In this document: piece by piece, positions 9,026 to 17,411 of the stretch
Position numbering within the stretch: the stretch's first letter is position 1
How the letters are laid out: every line of letters starts with the position of its first letter
DNA from: Sporosarcina jiandibaonis
Lineage (GTDB): Bacteria > Bacillota > Bacilli > Bacillales_A > Planococcaceae
Length of the DNA: 64,000 bases
Assembly: GCF_013184495.1 (NCBI RefSeq)
Contig: NZ_JAAOIY010000005.1
Span: 241,414-305,413 of the forward strand
Reading direction: 5' to 3'
Position numbers and translations under genes: made by a program
The notes under the pieces: generated by a model
What the model saw: the letters and a program-made list of their open reading frames with translations, nothing else
What the model was told of the DNA's origin: nothing
Database searches by the model: none

Positions 9026-9120
9026 ACCTTGAAGAAGTGAGAAATTATCAGAGGCAAAAAAATGGTTGCTAACAAGAATAACAACTAATGGAATCATGCT
9101 AGAAAGAATATTACCCACTT

Positions 9121-9225
9121 TTGTTCAACTAACGGGTGATATAGTTCAATAAAGCTCTTCCAAAATCGGGCGTGATTATTGAATAACTTGCCATAAGGCG
9201 GACTTAGCTTTGGGCTTATTCAAAA
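9121..9225. repeat. dispersed repeat, A and B halves side by side (copy 6)
   Basis: TTGTTCAACTAACGGGTG with ATAGTTCAATAA forms an A-type hairpin. Directly after it AAAATCGGGCGTGATTATTG and a GCCataaGGC core represent the B type. Confidence 0.6.
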
Positions 9226-9249
9226 AAACAATAAATTGGGTGGTTAAAA

Positions 9250-9630
9250 ATGGAGAATGCAAAACCAGTAAAAAATCAAATGAACGGCGTATTTGTGCAT
9301 GTTTCAAACTTGAAAAATTCAGTTAAATGGTATATGGATTTATTGGGATTACAAGTTGATTTAGATAAAGTAACTTCGCCAGTTTTTAACGTGCCATTAG
9401 TTGGGACAACATCCCTAACATTAGACGATCACACCTTTGATCCGGACTTCAAACATCATGTAAGTCCAAGCCCGATTTTCAATCTGTACGCTGCAGATAT
9501 TGATGATGCTCATAACCATGTAAAAGAAAAAGGCATTGAAATTGTGAGAGAAATCGAGAGAGTAGGCGATACGGCCTGGTTTAATATAAAAGATCCAGAT
9601 GGAAATGTAGTTATGATTTGTAACTGTTGA
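9250..9630 (+). CDS. VOC superfamily (glyoxalase/bleomycin-resistance-like) protein
   Basis: 126 aa, the length of one VOC domain built from two beta-alpha-beta3 modules. Module one starts GVFVHVSNLKNSVKWYMDLLG; module two has SPIFNLYAADIDDAHNHVKEKG and ends WFNIKDPDGNVVMIC, the classic family ending with the metal-ligand Glu position replaced (DGNVVMI rather than DPDGNxxEF). VOC proteins act as isomerases, lyases, dioxygenases or drug-binding proteins; with the C-terminal Glu absent, a metal-free binding role is possible. Single gene, no partner. Confidence 0.82.
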   Translation: MENAKPVKNQMNGVFVHVSNLKNSVKWYMDLLGLQVDLDKVTSPVFNVPLVGTTSLTLDDHTFDPDFKHHVSPSPIFNLYAADIDDAHNHVKEKGIEIVREIERVGDTAWFNIKDPDGNVVMICNC

Positions 9631-9649
9631 ATGAATAGATGGATTCTCA

Positions 9650-9708
9650 TACAATCGGGCGCGCTAATCGAATAAAAGTATCCCCCAATCGGGCCGTGAT
9701 CGTAGAAG
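9650..9708. repeat. dispersed repeat, type B fragments (copy 7)
   Basis: ACAATCGGGCGCGCTAATCG followed by a second CAATCGGGCCGTGATCG within 40 bases. Only loop-bearing cores are kept. Confidence 0.5.
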
Positions 9709-9767
9709 GAAGCAGTCTGATATCCTTAGGGAAGTAAAAGCTAAGTGAAAAGAAGGTAATCAAAATC

Positions 9768-10670
9768 ATGGACCAGATAAAAAATCCCCGTATAAAATTA
9801 GCGAGTCAATTGAATTACCGAGAGTATGAAGAGATTAAAAGCCTTAGGGAGTACTGTGTTAAAAACGATAATATAACACTTAAGCTAGAGCTTGATTATA
9901 AACTAAGTAAGCCATTAGATAAGAGTGAAAAGCTAAATAAGATCAATGAATTTTTGTTTTATGATGAAGGCACGCTTATTGGATATATAGGCATATGTCA
10001 ATTTGGCGGCGAAACGTTAGAAGTCAATGGTATGGTTCATCCTGAATATAGGAGGAAGGGGGTCTTCAGCAGGTTATTCTCATTAGTGAAAGAAGAGTGG
10101 CACAAAAGGAATTCACGGGATATGTATTTACTGAGTGATCATAAATCCCTTCCTGGTCTTGAATTTATTAAGCGTACGGGTGCTTACTATGATAACTCGG
10201 AATATGAAATGTTTTTAAAAGGTGATCCAAGAAACGATTCAGATTTACACGAATTGAAACTTAGGAAAACAATCAATAGTGATGTAAATGAAATTGCAAG
10301 ACAAGATGCTATCTATTTTGATGGAGACCCCGAGAAAGTAGATTTAATTCTCCCGGAGGAAGAAGCAAATCGCGGGGTAGATATTTATATTGCTGAATTT
10401 GAAAACACTGTTATTGGAAAGGTCCATTTGGAAGTAAGTGATGGTATAGGTGGTATTTATGGGTTGGGAGTCCTTCCGGAATATCGAAACAGGGGTTATG
10501 GCAGGGAGATATTAATAAAATCAGTAGAGTTGCTAAAGGCAAAGCAAATCAATGAAATCATGCTGCAAGTTGCCGTGAAAAACAAGAATGCCTTGAGCCT
10601 TTATAAATCCTGTGGTTTTGAAGTGGCTTCTACGATGGACTATTACAAGCTAAGCAAAGACGTAAAATAG
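9768..10670 (+). CDS. tandem-GNAT acetyltransferase
   Basis: 300 aa with two GNAT folds. The N-terminal copy has beta-4 in VNGMVHPEYRRKGVFSRLF (about residues 86-104) with R-R-K-G-V as a weaker pyrophosphate loop. The C-terminal copy has GLGVLPEYRNRGYGREIL (about 226-243) with the full RNRGYG loop and the usual ALSLYKSCGF ending. Double-domain GNATs of this size are common in Bacillales and often keep only one active half; here the second looks catalytic. ATG at 9768. Substrate unknown; isolated gene. Confidence 0.85.
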   Translation: MDQIKNPRIKLASQLNYREYEEIKSLREYCVKNDNITLKLELDYKLSKPLDKSEKLNKINEFLFYDEGTLIGYIGICQFGGETLEVNGMVHPEYRRKGVFSRLFSLVKEEWHKRNSRDMYLLSDHKSLPGLEFIKRTGAYYDNSEYEMFLKGDPRNDSDLHELKLRKTINSDVNEIARQDAIYFDGDPEKVDLILPEEEANRGVDIYIAEFENTVIGKVHLEVSDGIGGIYGLGVLPEYRNRGYGREILIKSVELLKAKQINEIMLQVAVKNKNALSLYKSCGFEVASTMDYYKLSKDVK

Positions 10671-10705
10671 GATACCGCTCAGGGTGTAGTTAGTATTGAA
10701 AGATA

Positions 10706-10772
10706 TTTCAGCAGTCGGGTGCAATTCTGGATTGTAATCTGTGCCTATTCAGTAATAGGTTCGGTTGATAGA
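10706..10772. repeat. dispersed two-hairpin repeat, type B (copy 8)
   Basis: CAGTCGGGTGCAATTCTGGA, then GTGCCTATTCAGTAATAGG. It has the same order as copies at 22903 and 33684, with the GGCGC / GCGCC core degraded. Confidence 0.6.
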
Positions 10773-10875
10773 TTTTGAAAAGCTATACGTCTATTCAAAT
10801 TTAAATGTTATGCTAGTTGTATAGTCCGAATGGTTTCAACAAATGAGCCGTTTACTTGAGGAAAGGAGTTTTGAT

Positions 10876-11316
10876 TTGAAAAAAATTGATGCTTTAAAAG
10901 CTGGGGTTGCTGTAATTATTTTGAACGAAGAGAACCAAGTTCTATTGCAAAAAAGAGCTGATGTGGGCTTGTGGGGAATCCCTTCAGGACATGTGGAAAT
11001 TGGTGAAACAGTGTCTGAAGCAGCCATGAGAGAAGTGAAAGAAGAGACGAATTTAGATGTAAGAATTGAAAAGCTGATTGGTATTTATTCCGATCCTGAT
11101 TCACAAGTTTTCAATTATCCAAATGGCAAGGCAGTTCATTTTATAACGACTTGTTTTCTTGCTGAAATTACAGGCGGGGAACTTAAATGCAATTCAGATG
11201 AATCGCTTGAAATTAAATTTTTTAGCCAGGACAACTTACCAGATGATTTGTTAACAATGCACCCTCAATGGTTAGAGGATGCTATTTCAAAAAAGGAAGC
11301 GGCATTTATTCGCTGA
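10876..11316 (+). CDS. Nudix hydrolase
   Basis: 146 aa pyrophosphohydrolase of a nucleoside-diphosphate-linked compound. The Nudix box is complete: GHVEIGETVSEAAMREVKEE, i.e. G-x5-E-x7-REVxEE, at about residues 42-61, so metal binding and catalysis should be intact. TTG at 10876 is chosen over the in-frame ATG at 10843 because GAAAGGAG lies six bases upstream of the TTG and nothing precedes the ATG. A second, unrelated Nudix gene follows 35 bases downstream. The substrate cannot be told from the box alone. Confidence 0.88.
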   Translation: MKKIDALKAGVAVIILNEENQVLLQKRADVGLWGIPSGHVEIGETVSEAAMREVKEETNLDVRIEKLIGIYSDPDSQVFNYPNGKAVHFITTCFLAEITGGELKCNSDESLEIKFFSQDNLPDDLLTMHPQWLEDAISKKEAAFIR

Positions 11317-11351
11317 TCAATAATTATGAGAAATTCCCGGAGAGTGATTTA

Positions 11352-11969
11352 ATGGAACCTAAATGGCTTGAATGGGCAAAACAATTACAATCTATTGCAC
11401 AAGCGGGGTTAACCTATTCAAAAGATAAATATGACATTGAAAGATTTGAAATGATAAGGAATATTAGCGTTGAAATGCTATCGCAACAAACAGAAGTGGA
11501 CAAAGCTGTTATAAGAGAATTATTTGCAAATGAAACAGGTTATGCTACTCCCAAGGTTGATGTTAGAGCAGTTGTTTTTAAAGATAATAAAATTTTAATG
11601 GTTAAAGAAGATGTTGACAATGTTTGGGCTTTACCGGGGGGATGGGGTGATATTGGTCTGTCTCCGAGTGAGGTCGCGGTAAAAGAGGTACAAGAAGAAT
11701 CGGGGTTTGAAGTGAAGGCGACTAAATTGATTGGTGTAATGGATAAAAAATTTCATTCTCACCCACCTTCTGCCTATCACGTTTACAAATTTTTCATTCA
11801 ATGTGAAATCGTTGGCGGGAAACCAGAAACGGGTATAGAAACGAGTGCAGTTGATTTCTTCGCTGAAAATGAATTACCTCCCTTATCAGTAGCAAGAAAT
11901 ACAGAATCGCAAATACAATTGGCTTTTAAACATTTACATAATTCTCAGCAACCTGTATACCTTGATTAA
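11352..11969 (+). CDS. Nudix hydrolase with N-terminal helical domain (ADP-ribose pyrophosphatase-like)
   Basis: 205 aa. Residues 1-60 form the helical extension typical of the Bacillus YjhB-type Nudix proteins (EPKWLEWAKQLQSIAQ); the Nudix fold starts at VDVRAVVFKDNK. The box reads GGWGDIGLSPSEVAVKEVQEES: the first Glu of the canonical box is Leu and REx is KEx, while the E-E pair that binds metal is kept. Start ATG 11352 follows CGGAGAG; an upstream in-frame GTG inside the previous gene is rejected. It may be cotranscribed with the Nudix gene before it. Two Nudix enzymes side by side with distinct architectures suggest separate acquisition. Confidence 0.85.
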   Translation: MEPKWLEWAKQLQSIAQAGLTYSKDKYDIERFEMIRNISVEMLSQQTEVDKAVIRELFANETGYATPKVDVRAVVFKDNKILMVKEDVDNVWALPGGWGDIGLSPSEVAVKEVQEESGFEVKATKLIGVMDKKFHSHPPSAYHVYKFFIQCEIVGGKPETGIETSAVDFFAENELPPLSVARNTESQIQLAFKHLHNSQQPVYLD

Positions 11970-11995
11970 ATTTATAAAATTAAGGTTAACTTATT

Positions 11996-12052
11996 GTGCT
12001 GCAATCGGGCGCGATTTCTTAATAAAGATCTGCGCCCATTTCGAGTAGGGGA
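11996..12052. repeat. dispersed repeat, type B (copy 9)
   Basis: GCAATCGGGCGCGATTTCTT, then CTGCGCCCATT: GGGCGC pairs with GCGCCC across about 20 bases. It lies between two convergent genes and may act as a bidirectional terminator. Confidence 0.65.
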
Positions 12053-12083
12053 GATGAGCAGCTACACTTCAAAATTAATCATT

Positions 12084-13190
12084 CTATTTAAATGTCAGTT
12101 TTTCAGTTGTATGTTTTAACACTTCTTCCATATCTACGTCATAACCAATGCCTAAGCCTTCCGGAACTTTAAGTATTCCATTTTCAACAACAACTTCAGG
12201 CTTTATAATGTCTTTATGCCAGTACCTTGAGGAAGCGGCCGTGTCTCCTGGTAATATGAAATTATCTAATGATGTAATCGCAATATTATGTGCTCTTCCA
12301 ATGCCAGACTCAAGCATTCCTCCGCACCATAAAGGGATATTATTTTCTTTGCATAAATCATGAATTTTCTTTGCTTGCGTTAAGCCCCCGACTCTTCCGA
12401 TTTTCATATTAATGATTTTGCCGCTTTTCAGTTCGATTGCTTGTCTTGCATCGTCATAAGAGTGAATGCTTTCGTCAAGACAGATGGGGGTATCGATTTC
12501 TTTTTGTAATTTAGCATGGTCGATTAAATCTCCGGCTGTTAATGGCTGTTCAATCATCATCAAATTGTATTGATCGAGTTTTTTAAGTGTCTCCATGTCA
12601 TTTAATGTGTAGGCGGAATTTGCATCTACCATTAAAGGGATGTCCGGAAACTTTTGCCTGATGCTATCTACAATTTGAATGTCTTTGCCAGGAGCTATTT
12701 TCACTTTGATTCTTCGGTAATTTTCATCGATCTTTTCTTGAATCTTCGTGAGTAAGTCATTTATATTCTTTTCAATCCCTAGACTTATCCCAACTTCAAA
12801 TGAAGATTTTTTTCCTCCCAATGCATGCGCGAGTGAAAGATTATTTTCTTTCGCGTATAAGTCCCATATCGCACCTTCTATTGATGATTTGGCTAGATGA
12901 TTGCGTTTAAATGGTTTGAAGTGCTTTTCTAAGTCGTCTGGATGTTCAATTTCATTATGAAGAACAATCGGGATAAGAAACCTTTCCAACATGAGTATGC
13001 TTGCATCTGTGAATTCTTCTATGTATAAAGGTTCTCCCGTTGTGACGCATTCGCCCCAGCCGGTAACCCCATGTTTGTTTTTCACTTCAACTAATGCAAA
13101 TTCTCTCAGTTGCTGCGTTCCAAAGCTTGTCGTAAATGGGTGTCGCATGTTCATTTTCAATTTGTACACATTTACATCAGTAATCTTCAT
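12084..13190 (-). CDS. menC: enolase-superfamily enzyme: o-succinylbenzoate synthase / N-succinylamino acid racemase type
   Basis: 368 aa, the length of MenC class 2/NSAR enzymes. A capping domain (1-125) precedes a TIM barrel with the catalytic set: KxK in RIKVKIAPG (about 162), metal ligands Asp in MVDANSAY, Glu in MIEQPL and Asp in CLDESI, and the second base Lys in NMKIGRVGG (about 265). The family makes o-succinylbenzoate for menaquinone or racemises N-succinyl amino acids; several Bacillales members do both. No men genes are adjacent, so an amino-acid racemase or dipeptide-epimerase role is as likely. ATG at 13190 follows AAGGAG. It is convergent with the Nudix genes. Confidence 0.8.
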   Translation of the reverse strand: MKITDVNVYKLKMNMRHPFTTSFGTQQLREFALVEVKNKHGVTGWGECVTTGEPLYIEEFTDASILMLERFLIPIVLHNEIEHPDDLEKHFKPFKRNHLAKSSIEGAIWDLYAKENNLSLAHALGGKKSSFEVGISLGIEKNINDLLTKIQEKIDENYRRIKVKIAPGKDIQIVDSIRQKFPDIPLMVDANSAYTLNDMETLKKLDQYNLMMIEQPLTAGDLIDHAKLQKEIDTPICLDESIHSYDDARQAIELKSGKIINMKIGRVGGLTQAKKIHDLCKENNIPLWCGGMLESGIGRAHNIAITSLDNFILPGDTAASSRYWHKDIIKPEVVVENGILKVPEGLGIGYDVDMEEVLKHTTEKLTFK

Positions 13191-13376
13191 AAATATATCT
13201 CCTTTTTTATTGGTGTGAATAATCCAGATACCTTATATTTATTCACTTATTCTCGGTTTTGTACCTTTGTAAAGTTTCTGGCTAAATGATTTTTATTCAC
13301 AAGTAGATTTGTTTTATTAACCGTATCGGCATGGGTGAATATGATGATATAAAAGATTGGGCGGGAGTGGTGAAGC

Positions 13377-14108
13377 TTGTATGTAAATAATAGTTATCGC
13401 TACAGACAACCGGAAATCGTAAGCGGTGCATATGGTGATGTGAATGGTGACGGGACGGTGGATTACGTATATTTAACAGCGGTAAAGTCGGCGGATCCAT
13501 CCAGTCCCTATGTAGAGCGGATCACATTAAATATTCAAGACGGATTAAGCAGAAGAGTCCATACCATTCCGCTAGACGAAAGTGGTAATTCAGGTTATCA
13601 GCCAACTGTGTTCCTAGGAGACTTTACCAAGGACGGCATCAAGGACATTCTAATTTCCATTGAATCAGGCGGATCAGGCGCATTTACGTTTGATTATATT
13701 TATTCATTCGTTAATAATCAGGCTCGGAAATTATTCGACTTTGATCAATACAATAAGCTGAATCAGTACACAGTCACATATTTGGATCAATATAAAATAA
13801 AAGTACAAAGTTTGGCAACGGGCCAAACGTTTCTAATTGATATTAGTGGCAGAGGCGCCGATTATCTATCGCAAATCTATAATGAAGATGGAACGTTAAA
13901 AAAACAAATTTCAGGCATGGCTGATGGGGTTAGCGGATTCTATCCAGTCGATATGGACCGTGATGGTGTTTATGAAATACAGGCCTATCAAAAAATTAGC
14001 GGGCTTTACCATGCAGATTCGTTTGGGTATGTGATCAATACATTGCAATGGGATGGACAAAAGTTTGCAATATGGCAGCAATGGTTAGCGGTTTTCGGAA
14101 CGGAGTAA
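13377..14108 (+). CDS. FG-GAP/VCBS-like calcium-binding repeat protein
   Basis: 243 aa without a signal peptide. Three EF-hand-like Asp loops are spaced along the chain: DVNGDGTVD (about 21-29), DFTKDGIKD (about 82-90) and DMDRDGVYE (about 193-201), each in the setting of a propeller-type FG-GAP blade (for example PTVFLGDFTKDGIKDILI). Similar proteins occur in spore-formers and are annotated VCBS repeat-containing or hypothetical. TTG at 13377 is preceded by GGGAGTGG. Without a secretion signal its place in the cell is unclear; a spore-surface role is possible but not shown. Confidence 0.7.
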   Translation: MYVNNSYRYRQPEIVSGAYGDVNGDGTVDYVYLTAVKSADPSSPYVERITLNIQDGLSRRVHTIPLDESGNSGYQPTVFLGDFTKDGIKDILISIESGGSGAFTFDYIYSFVNNQARKLFDFDQYNKLNQYTVTYLDQYKIKVQSLATGQTFLIDISGRGADYLSQIYNEDGTLKKQISGMADGVSGFYPVDMDRDGVYEIQAYQKISGLYHADSFGYVINTLQWDGQKFAIWQQWLAVFGTE

Positions 14109-14171
14109 AAAACAATCGCTCATCGATTTGCATACGATACCTTTAGAATGTGTGCAAAGGAAGTGAACGAC

Positions 14172-14402
14172 ATGTCGAATGACGGGCTTCAAACGCTGCG
14201 AACAAAAACGCCAGAAGAAGGGTATGAATTAGCAGTTAAGCTCGCACAAAAGGGGATAGCAGTTACACAACCTTCTGAAGAGATCAGGAAAATGTTGCGT
14301 CCAGTTTATTCTATAAATGCGGATAGTTTAATAGCAACATCACAAGTTGTCGCCATACACTTTCAAACTGTTGCTTTTGCCAATAACTATTGGAATAAGT
14401 AA
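14172..14402 (+). CDS. small protein of unknown function
   Basis: 76 aa, soluble, no motif recognised. It has a helical half (TPEEGYELAVKLAQKG) and a C-terminal half containing SLIATSQVVAIHFQTVAF. ATG 14172 is preferred over ATG 14148 because AAGGAAGTG sits just before it. It follows the FG-GAP-like gene by 63 bases and ends before a strong terminator, so the two probably form one transcript. Confidence 0.5.
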   Translation: MSNDGLQTLRTKTPEEGYELAVKLAQKGIAVTQPSEEIRKMLRPVYSINADSLIATSQVVAIHFQTVAFANNYWNK

Positions 14403-14520
14403 ATACTAAGTGACTTAAAAGAATTGGATGGGTTTATCCAACGAGCATTTGGTGATTTGCTCAATTTTGGGTGACTGCGTATAAAACAGTTCAGTTAATT
14501 AAATACAACTTAGAGAAAAT

Positions 14521-14565
14521 AAACAGCCATTGGAATCTTATTATCCCAATGGCTGTTTATTATTT
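14521..14565 (+). terminator. strong intrinsic terminator
   Basis: AAACAGCCATTGG (14521-14533) pairs perfectly with CCAATGGCTGTTT (14546-14558), followed by ATTATTTTGTTT. It ends the 13377-14402 transcript. The remaining bases to 14725 show no further feature. Confidence 0.9.
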
Positions 14566-14725
14566 TGTTTGCCAAACCAGTGGCTTAAATTCGACCTAGC
14601 TTATTTCAGGTAACGAAGTTCGCGAAGTACATATATCTATAAAACAAGAAAGGATATTCTGTTGTTTTGTCGAATAAATTGTTACGATCAAAAGCAAGTT
14701 AGATAATGTAAACGGAGACAAATAG

Positions 14726-15361
14726 ATGAGTATGAATCTTGAAGAATCGCGCCGAATGGCAATTAAAATGCCGGAGCTTCGGAAAAAGGAATTGAGAACT
14801 AAATTAACAATTGCAGAACAGCAGGAACTAGATCAGATGTTGGCGATTAAAGCGGAAAGATACCCAGAAAATACTGAAGTGCAGTACGCCGAAAACGTCA
14901 GATTGACAGCTATCAAAAACATTACATACAGAGACGTTACACGTAAAGAGTCACTCTTCCAGAAGCTGCTCAAGCAAGAAAATGCGAAAGAATACAGGAT
15001 TCAGATCATGAACGAGGAAGAGGATCTCGCTGAATACACTTTTCATTTCACATTTGCGCTTGAAATCCGGCAGTTGATGGAGGACGTTGGACTCGGATTG
15101 GAATGGCCGAAAATGCTGCCCGTGGATGATCAAATGTGCTATACGGATCCGCTGGATGAGGAAGATAAGGAATGGTTTGAAGCTTTCCCGGACCCATCTT
15201 GGTGCTTCTCCAAACTGCAAGAGGCCCGTAATCTTGAGGAGAATGCGGCTATCTATGGAGAGGAGATGATCCGTGTAATTAACTGGCTAAAGATGCATTG
15301 GAAAAAAGGCTACCGAATCTACGCAGATATCGATCCAGTAGAGTATGATGAGTGGGTTTGA
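14726..15361 (+). CDS. hypothetical protein, charged, soluble
   Basis: 211 aa, rich in Glu, Lys, Met and Trp, no signal or membrane segment. The N-terminal 75 residues look like a long helix pair (RRMAIKMPELRKKELRTKL, then IAEQQELDQML); the middle has FTFALEIRQLMEDVGLGLEW and the C-terminus ends in an acidic strand. No nucleotide- or metal-binding signature is visible. Start ATG follows CGGAGAC. It stands alone with no recognised neighbours. I cannot assign a function. Confidence 0.6.
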   Translation: MSMNLEESRRMAIKMPELRKKELRTKLTIAEQQELDQMLAIKAERYPENTEVQYAENVRLTAIKNITYRDVTRKESLFQKLLKQENAKEYRIQIMNEEEDLAEYTFHFTFALEIRQLMEDVGLGLEWPKMLPVDDQMCYTDPLDEEDKEWFEAFPDPSWCFSKLQEARNLEENAAIYGEEMIRVINWLKMHWKKGYRIYADIDPVEYDEWV

Positions 15362-15650
15362 AGTGAAGGAAATAGAGAGAATCCCAATGTTATAGTGTTC
15401 TCAGCGCAATGCTTTCTACGCCAATTTTTAATTGATTTATGAGACTATCGGGGAGCATTCGTTTAGGACTTTCTATGTTTCGATACGAACTGTATTAAAT
15501 AAAACGGGACAATTTAAATATTTATTTTAAGGGTATTGTAAACAAAGTTTGCGAAGGATTGTTCTTAAACTAACCGACAGTTTACTTTAATAAGGATTGT
15601 TGTAACTGAACTGGATATACTAAACCCAAATATAATTCTGGGTGATGAAA

Positions 15651-16214
15651 ATGAACAAAAGTGGTCAGCTTCTATTGATTTTATTAAGTATATTAATTTG
15701 TGGGTTGTATTATGGAACAGTAAATGCAAAACCGAACGATACTCCTCCTTCTTTTGAGAAGGAATTCACTGAAGTCGGACAACTCAATCCTTTAGAAAGC
15801 CAGTTAATGTCTTTTATGACTGGGTTGCACGTAGGCGAACCGAAACAAGCCGTTGAATTGTGGATATTAGGCGTAAATAATCGAAGTGGTGCTGTTCAAT
15901 ATGCGATGTTGTCCCCTTCGCTTCAAAAACAATCGAGGAGAAAATTTGAGCAAACTCACTGGGTGACAGGTCAGTCAAGCCCTTGGGTTAGTAATTTTCG
16001 TTTTACCAAAGTAGAAAAGCTTAGCGAATCCAGAATGCGGTATACCGTTAAATACGATTTAGAGACATCATATGCAGATTTTGGAAGTGGGCAGAAGATT
16101 ATTATCGTGGAAAAGAATCTAGAACCATTTAGAGAGTATTGGTTTATTACATCAATAACAACGAAGTATAATCAATGGGAAGCATTTACACCAGCCGAGA
16201 CAGTTTTAAAATAG
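15651..16214 (+). CDS. exported protein of unknown function
   Basis: About 187 aa. A 20-residue hydrophobic signal (LLLILLSILICGLYYGTV) ends at an ANA-like Sec cleavage site (VNAKP), so the mature protein should be outside the membrane. The body contains AVELWILGVNNRSGAVQYAM and WVTGQSSPWVSNF, which resemble NTF2-like or lipoprotein-associated domains in Bacillus sensor and anti-sigma-type proteins, but I cannot name the family. GTG 15642, ATG 15645 and ATG 15651 are all in frame; the GGGTG site slightly favours the last. Confidence 0.55.
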   Translation: MNKSGQLLLILLSILICGLYYGTVNAKPNDTPPSFEKEFTEVGQLNPLESQLMSFMTGLHVGEPKQAVELWILGVNNRSGAVQYAMLSPSLQKQSRRKFEQTHWVTGQSSPWVSNFRFTKVEKLSESRMRYTVKYDLETSYADFGSGQKIIIVEKNLEPFREYWFITSITTKYNQWEAFTPAETVLK

Positions 16215-16269
16215 AGTATTGCATTTATTGATTAACAATCAAATAAAGGGCAAAGTTTGTGAATAAGTG

Positions 16270-16352
16270 TGCTTGAACTAGCAGGTGCGATTCTGAAATA
16301 AGGATTAAGGATTAAATTCTGTTCAGTAATCGGGCCATTTAATTGAATAAGA
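16270..16352. repeat. dispersed repeat, type B, degenerate (copy 10)
   Basis: CTAGCAGGTGCGATTCTGAA, AAGGATTAAGGATTAAATTC and TTCAGTAATCGGGCCATTTA appear in the usual B-type order, without the GCGCC arm. Confidence 0.55.
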
Positions 16353-16358
16353 CTACGC

Positions 16359-16397
16359 AAAAAATCGATTTCCTATATTGAGGAAATCGATTTTTTT
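16359..16397 (+). terminator. intrinsic terminator
   Basis: AAAATCGATTTCCT pairs with AGGAAATCGATTTT around a short loop and is followed by further T. It separates the exported protein gene from the PadR operon promoter. Confidence 0.88.
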
Positions 16398-16441
16398 AGA
16401 TTGACGTTTGCATTGTTGTAGAATTTTTTTGTTAATTGTTG

Positions 16442-16500
16442 TTGACTATTCAGTTGAACTGTAATATATTACTGTTAAGTCGAACTATATAGTTGAACTG
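16442..16500 (+). promoter_or_regulatory. padR promoter with three candidate operator boxes
   Basis: -35 TTGACT (16442-16447), 17-bp spacer, -10 TATATT (16465-16470). The perfect 11-bp palindrome CAGTTGAACTG (16451-16461) fills the spacer. Two further AGTYGAACT boxes lie downstream (16478-16486 and 16491-16499); centres are 26 and 13 bp apart. The placement suggests autorepression by the PadR protein encoded directly after. Confidence 0.7.
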
Positions 16501-16519
16501 AATGGAGAGAAGAGAGAAT

Positions 16520-16837
16520 ATGAAACATCCATTATTACCATTGTCTGAAACGATGCATTATATTTTATTGGCTCTGCGTGAGCCGCTTCATGGCTATGCC
16601 GTGATGCAGAAAATCGAGGAAATGAGTAAGGGTACCGTCATTTTAGCAGCTGGTACATTATACGGTGCGATTGAAAACTTGAATAAGCATGGTTGGATTG
16701 AACCTGTCGAAGAGTCAGGTCGAAGAAAAGTTTATATCATAACTGCGGAAGGAAGGAACATTTTGAAAATAGAACAAAACAGGTTATTGCATATTTTATC
16801 CCTTTACGAAGGAAGTGAATCGAATGAAGAAATTTAA
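16520..16837 (+). CDS. PadR family transcriptional regulator
   Basis: 105 aa winged-helix repressor of the short PadR class (PadR-s2). The typical opening LPLSETMHYILLALREPLHGYAVM contains the conserved H-G-Y turn; the recognition region is GTLYGAIENLNKHGWIE (about residues 43-59), followed by the wing RRKVYIITAEGR. ATG 16520 is used because GGAGAGAAGAGAG precedes it. The stop overlaps the next gene, a DUF2812 protein; PadR plus DUF2812 is a common Bacillales pair in which the regulator responds to a membrane or drug stress. Autoregulation is suggested by the boxes upstream. Confidence 0.9.
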   Translation: MKHPLLPLSETMHYILLALREPLHGYAVMQKIEEMSKGTVILAAGTLYGAIENLNKHGWIEPVEESGRRKVYIITAEGRNILKIEQNRLLHILSLYEGSESNEEI

Positions 16838-17393
16838 GATGTTTTTTGATATTGAAAAAGAGGAGCAATGGCTGAACGAGCAATTACAAAAAGGCTATCG
16901 TTGTACAAATATTAGCGGATCAGGAATATACACTTTCGAAAAAACTGACAAGAGATATGTGATGCGACTGGATTATCATGATTATTTACCAAAGAAAAAG
17001 TTTGTGGGATATAAAGAGATATATGAAGATTTTGGTTGGAACTATATAAAGGGGCCCTGGCTGGTTGGAATACGGTATTGGCAAAAAGAAGATGATGATC
17101 AAAATGAAATCTTCTCGGATCGCCAATCGAAGAGTAATTATTATAAAAGATTAATGAGTTATTCATCTGGTTTCGTTGTGGTGTCATTGCTTTTTTCTTA
17201 TATGCTTTACAAGGATTCAGGTTTATATTTAACTCAGGGTCTTTGGGATATGAAAGGTACATTATTTTGGACAGCATTTTTATTTGAAACGCCATTTGCC
17301 CTTTTGAGGTCGCTTCCCGCACTTATGGTTGTTTTCTTTGGTAGCAGTTTTTATAAAGCATATAGAAAGTATTCAATGTTAAAAGAAAAATAA
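16824..17393 (+). CDS. DUF2812 domain membrane protein
   Basis: 189 aa. A cytoplasmic N-terminal domain (1-105) has the DUF2812 pattern (FDIEKEEQWLNEQLQKGYRC, then YTFEKT and W near 75-95), followed by two membrane segments (about 113-130 and 150-178). ATG 16824 follows GGAAGTG and overlaps the end of padR, so the pair is coupled. The biochemical function of DUF2812 is not known; in operons with PadR it is thought to act with the regulator in envelope stress (inference from recurrent pairing). Confidence 0.82.
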   Translation: MKKFKMFFDIEKEEQWLNEQLQKGYRCTNISGSGIYTFEKTDKRYVMRLDYHDYLPKKKFVGYKEIYEDFGWNYIKGPWLVGIRYWQKEDDDQNEIFSDRQSKSNYYKRLMSYSSGFVVVSLLFSYMLYKDSGLYLTQGLWDMKGTLFWTAFLFETPFALLRSLPALMVVFFGSSFYKAYRKYSMLKEK

Positions 17394-17411
17394 TAAACGG
17401 GGGATTCCAAG

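Noticed and set aside
5495..12052. Classical integron with attC sites
   Set aside because: Gene-plus-hairpin layout fits, but no IntI signature could be checked in the cut recombinase and the hairpins lack the RYYYAAC / GTTRRRY core pair.
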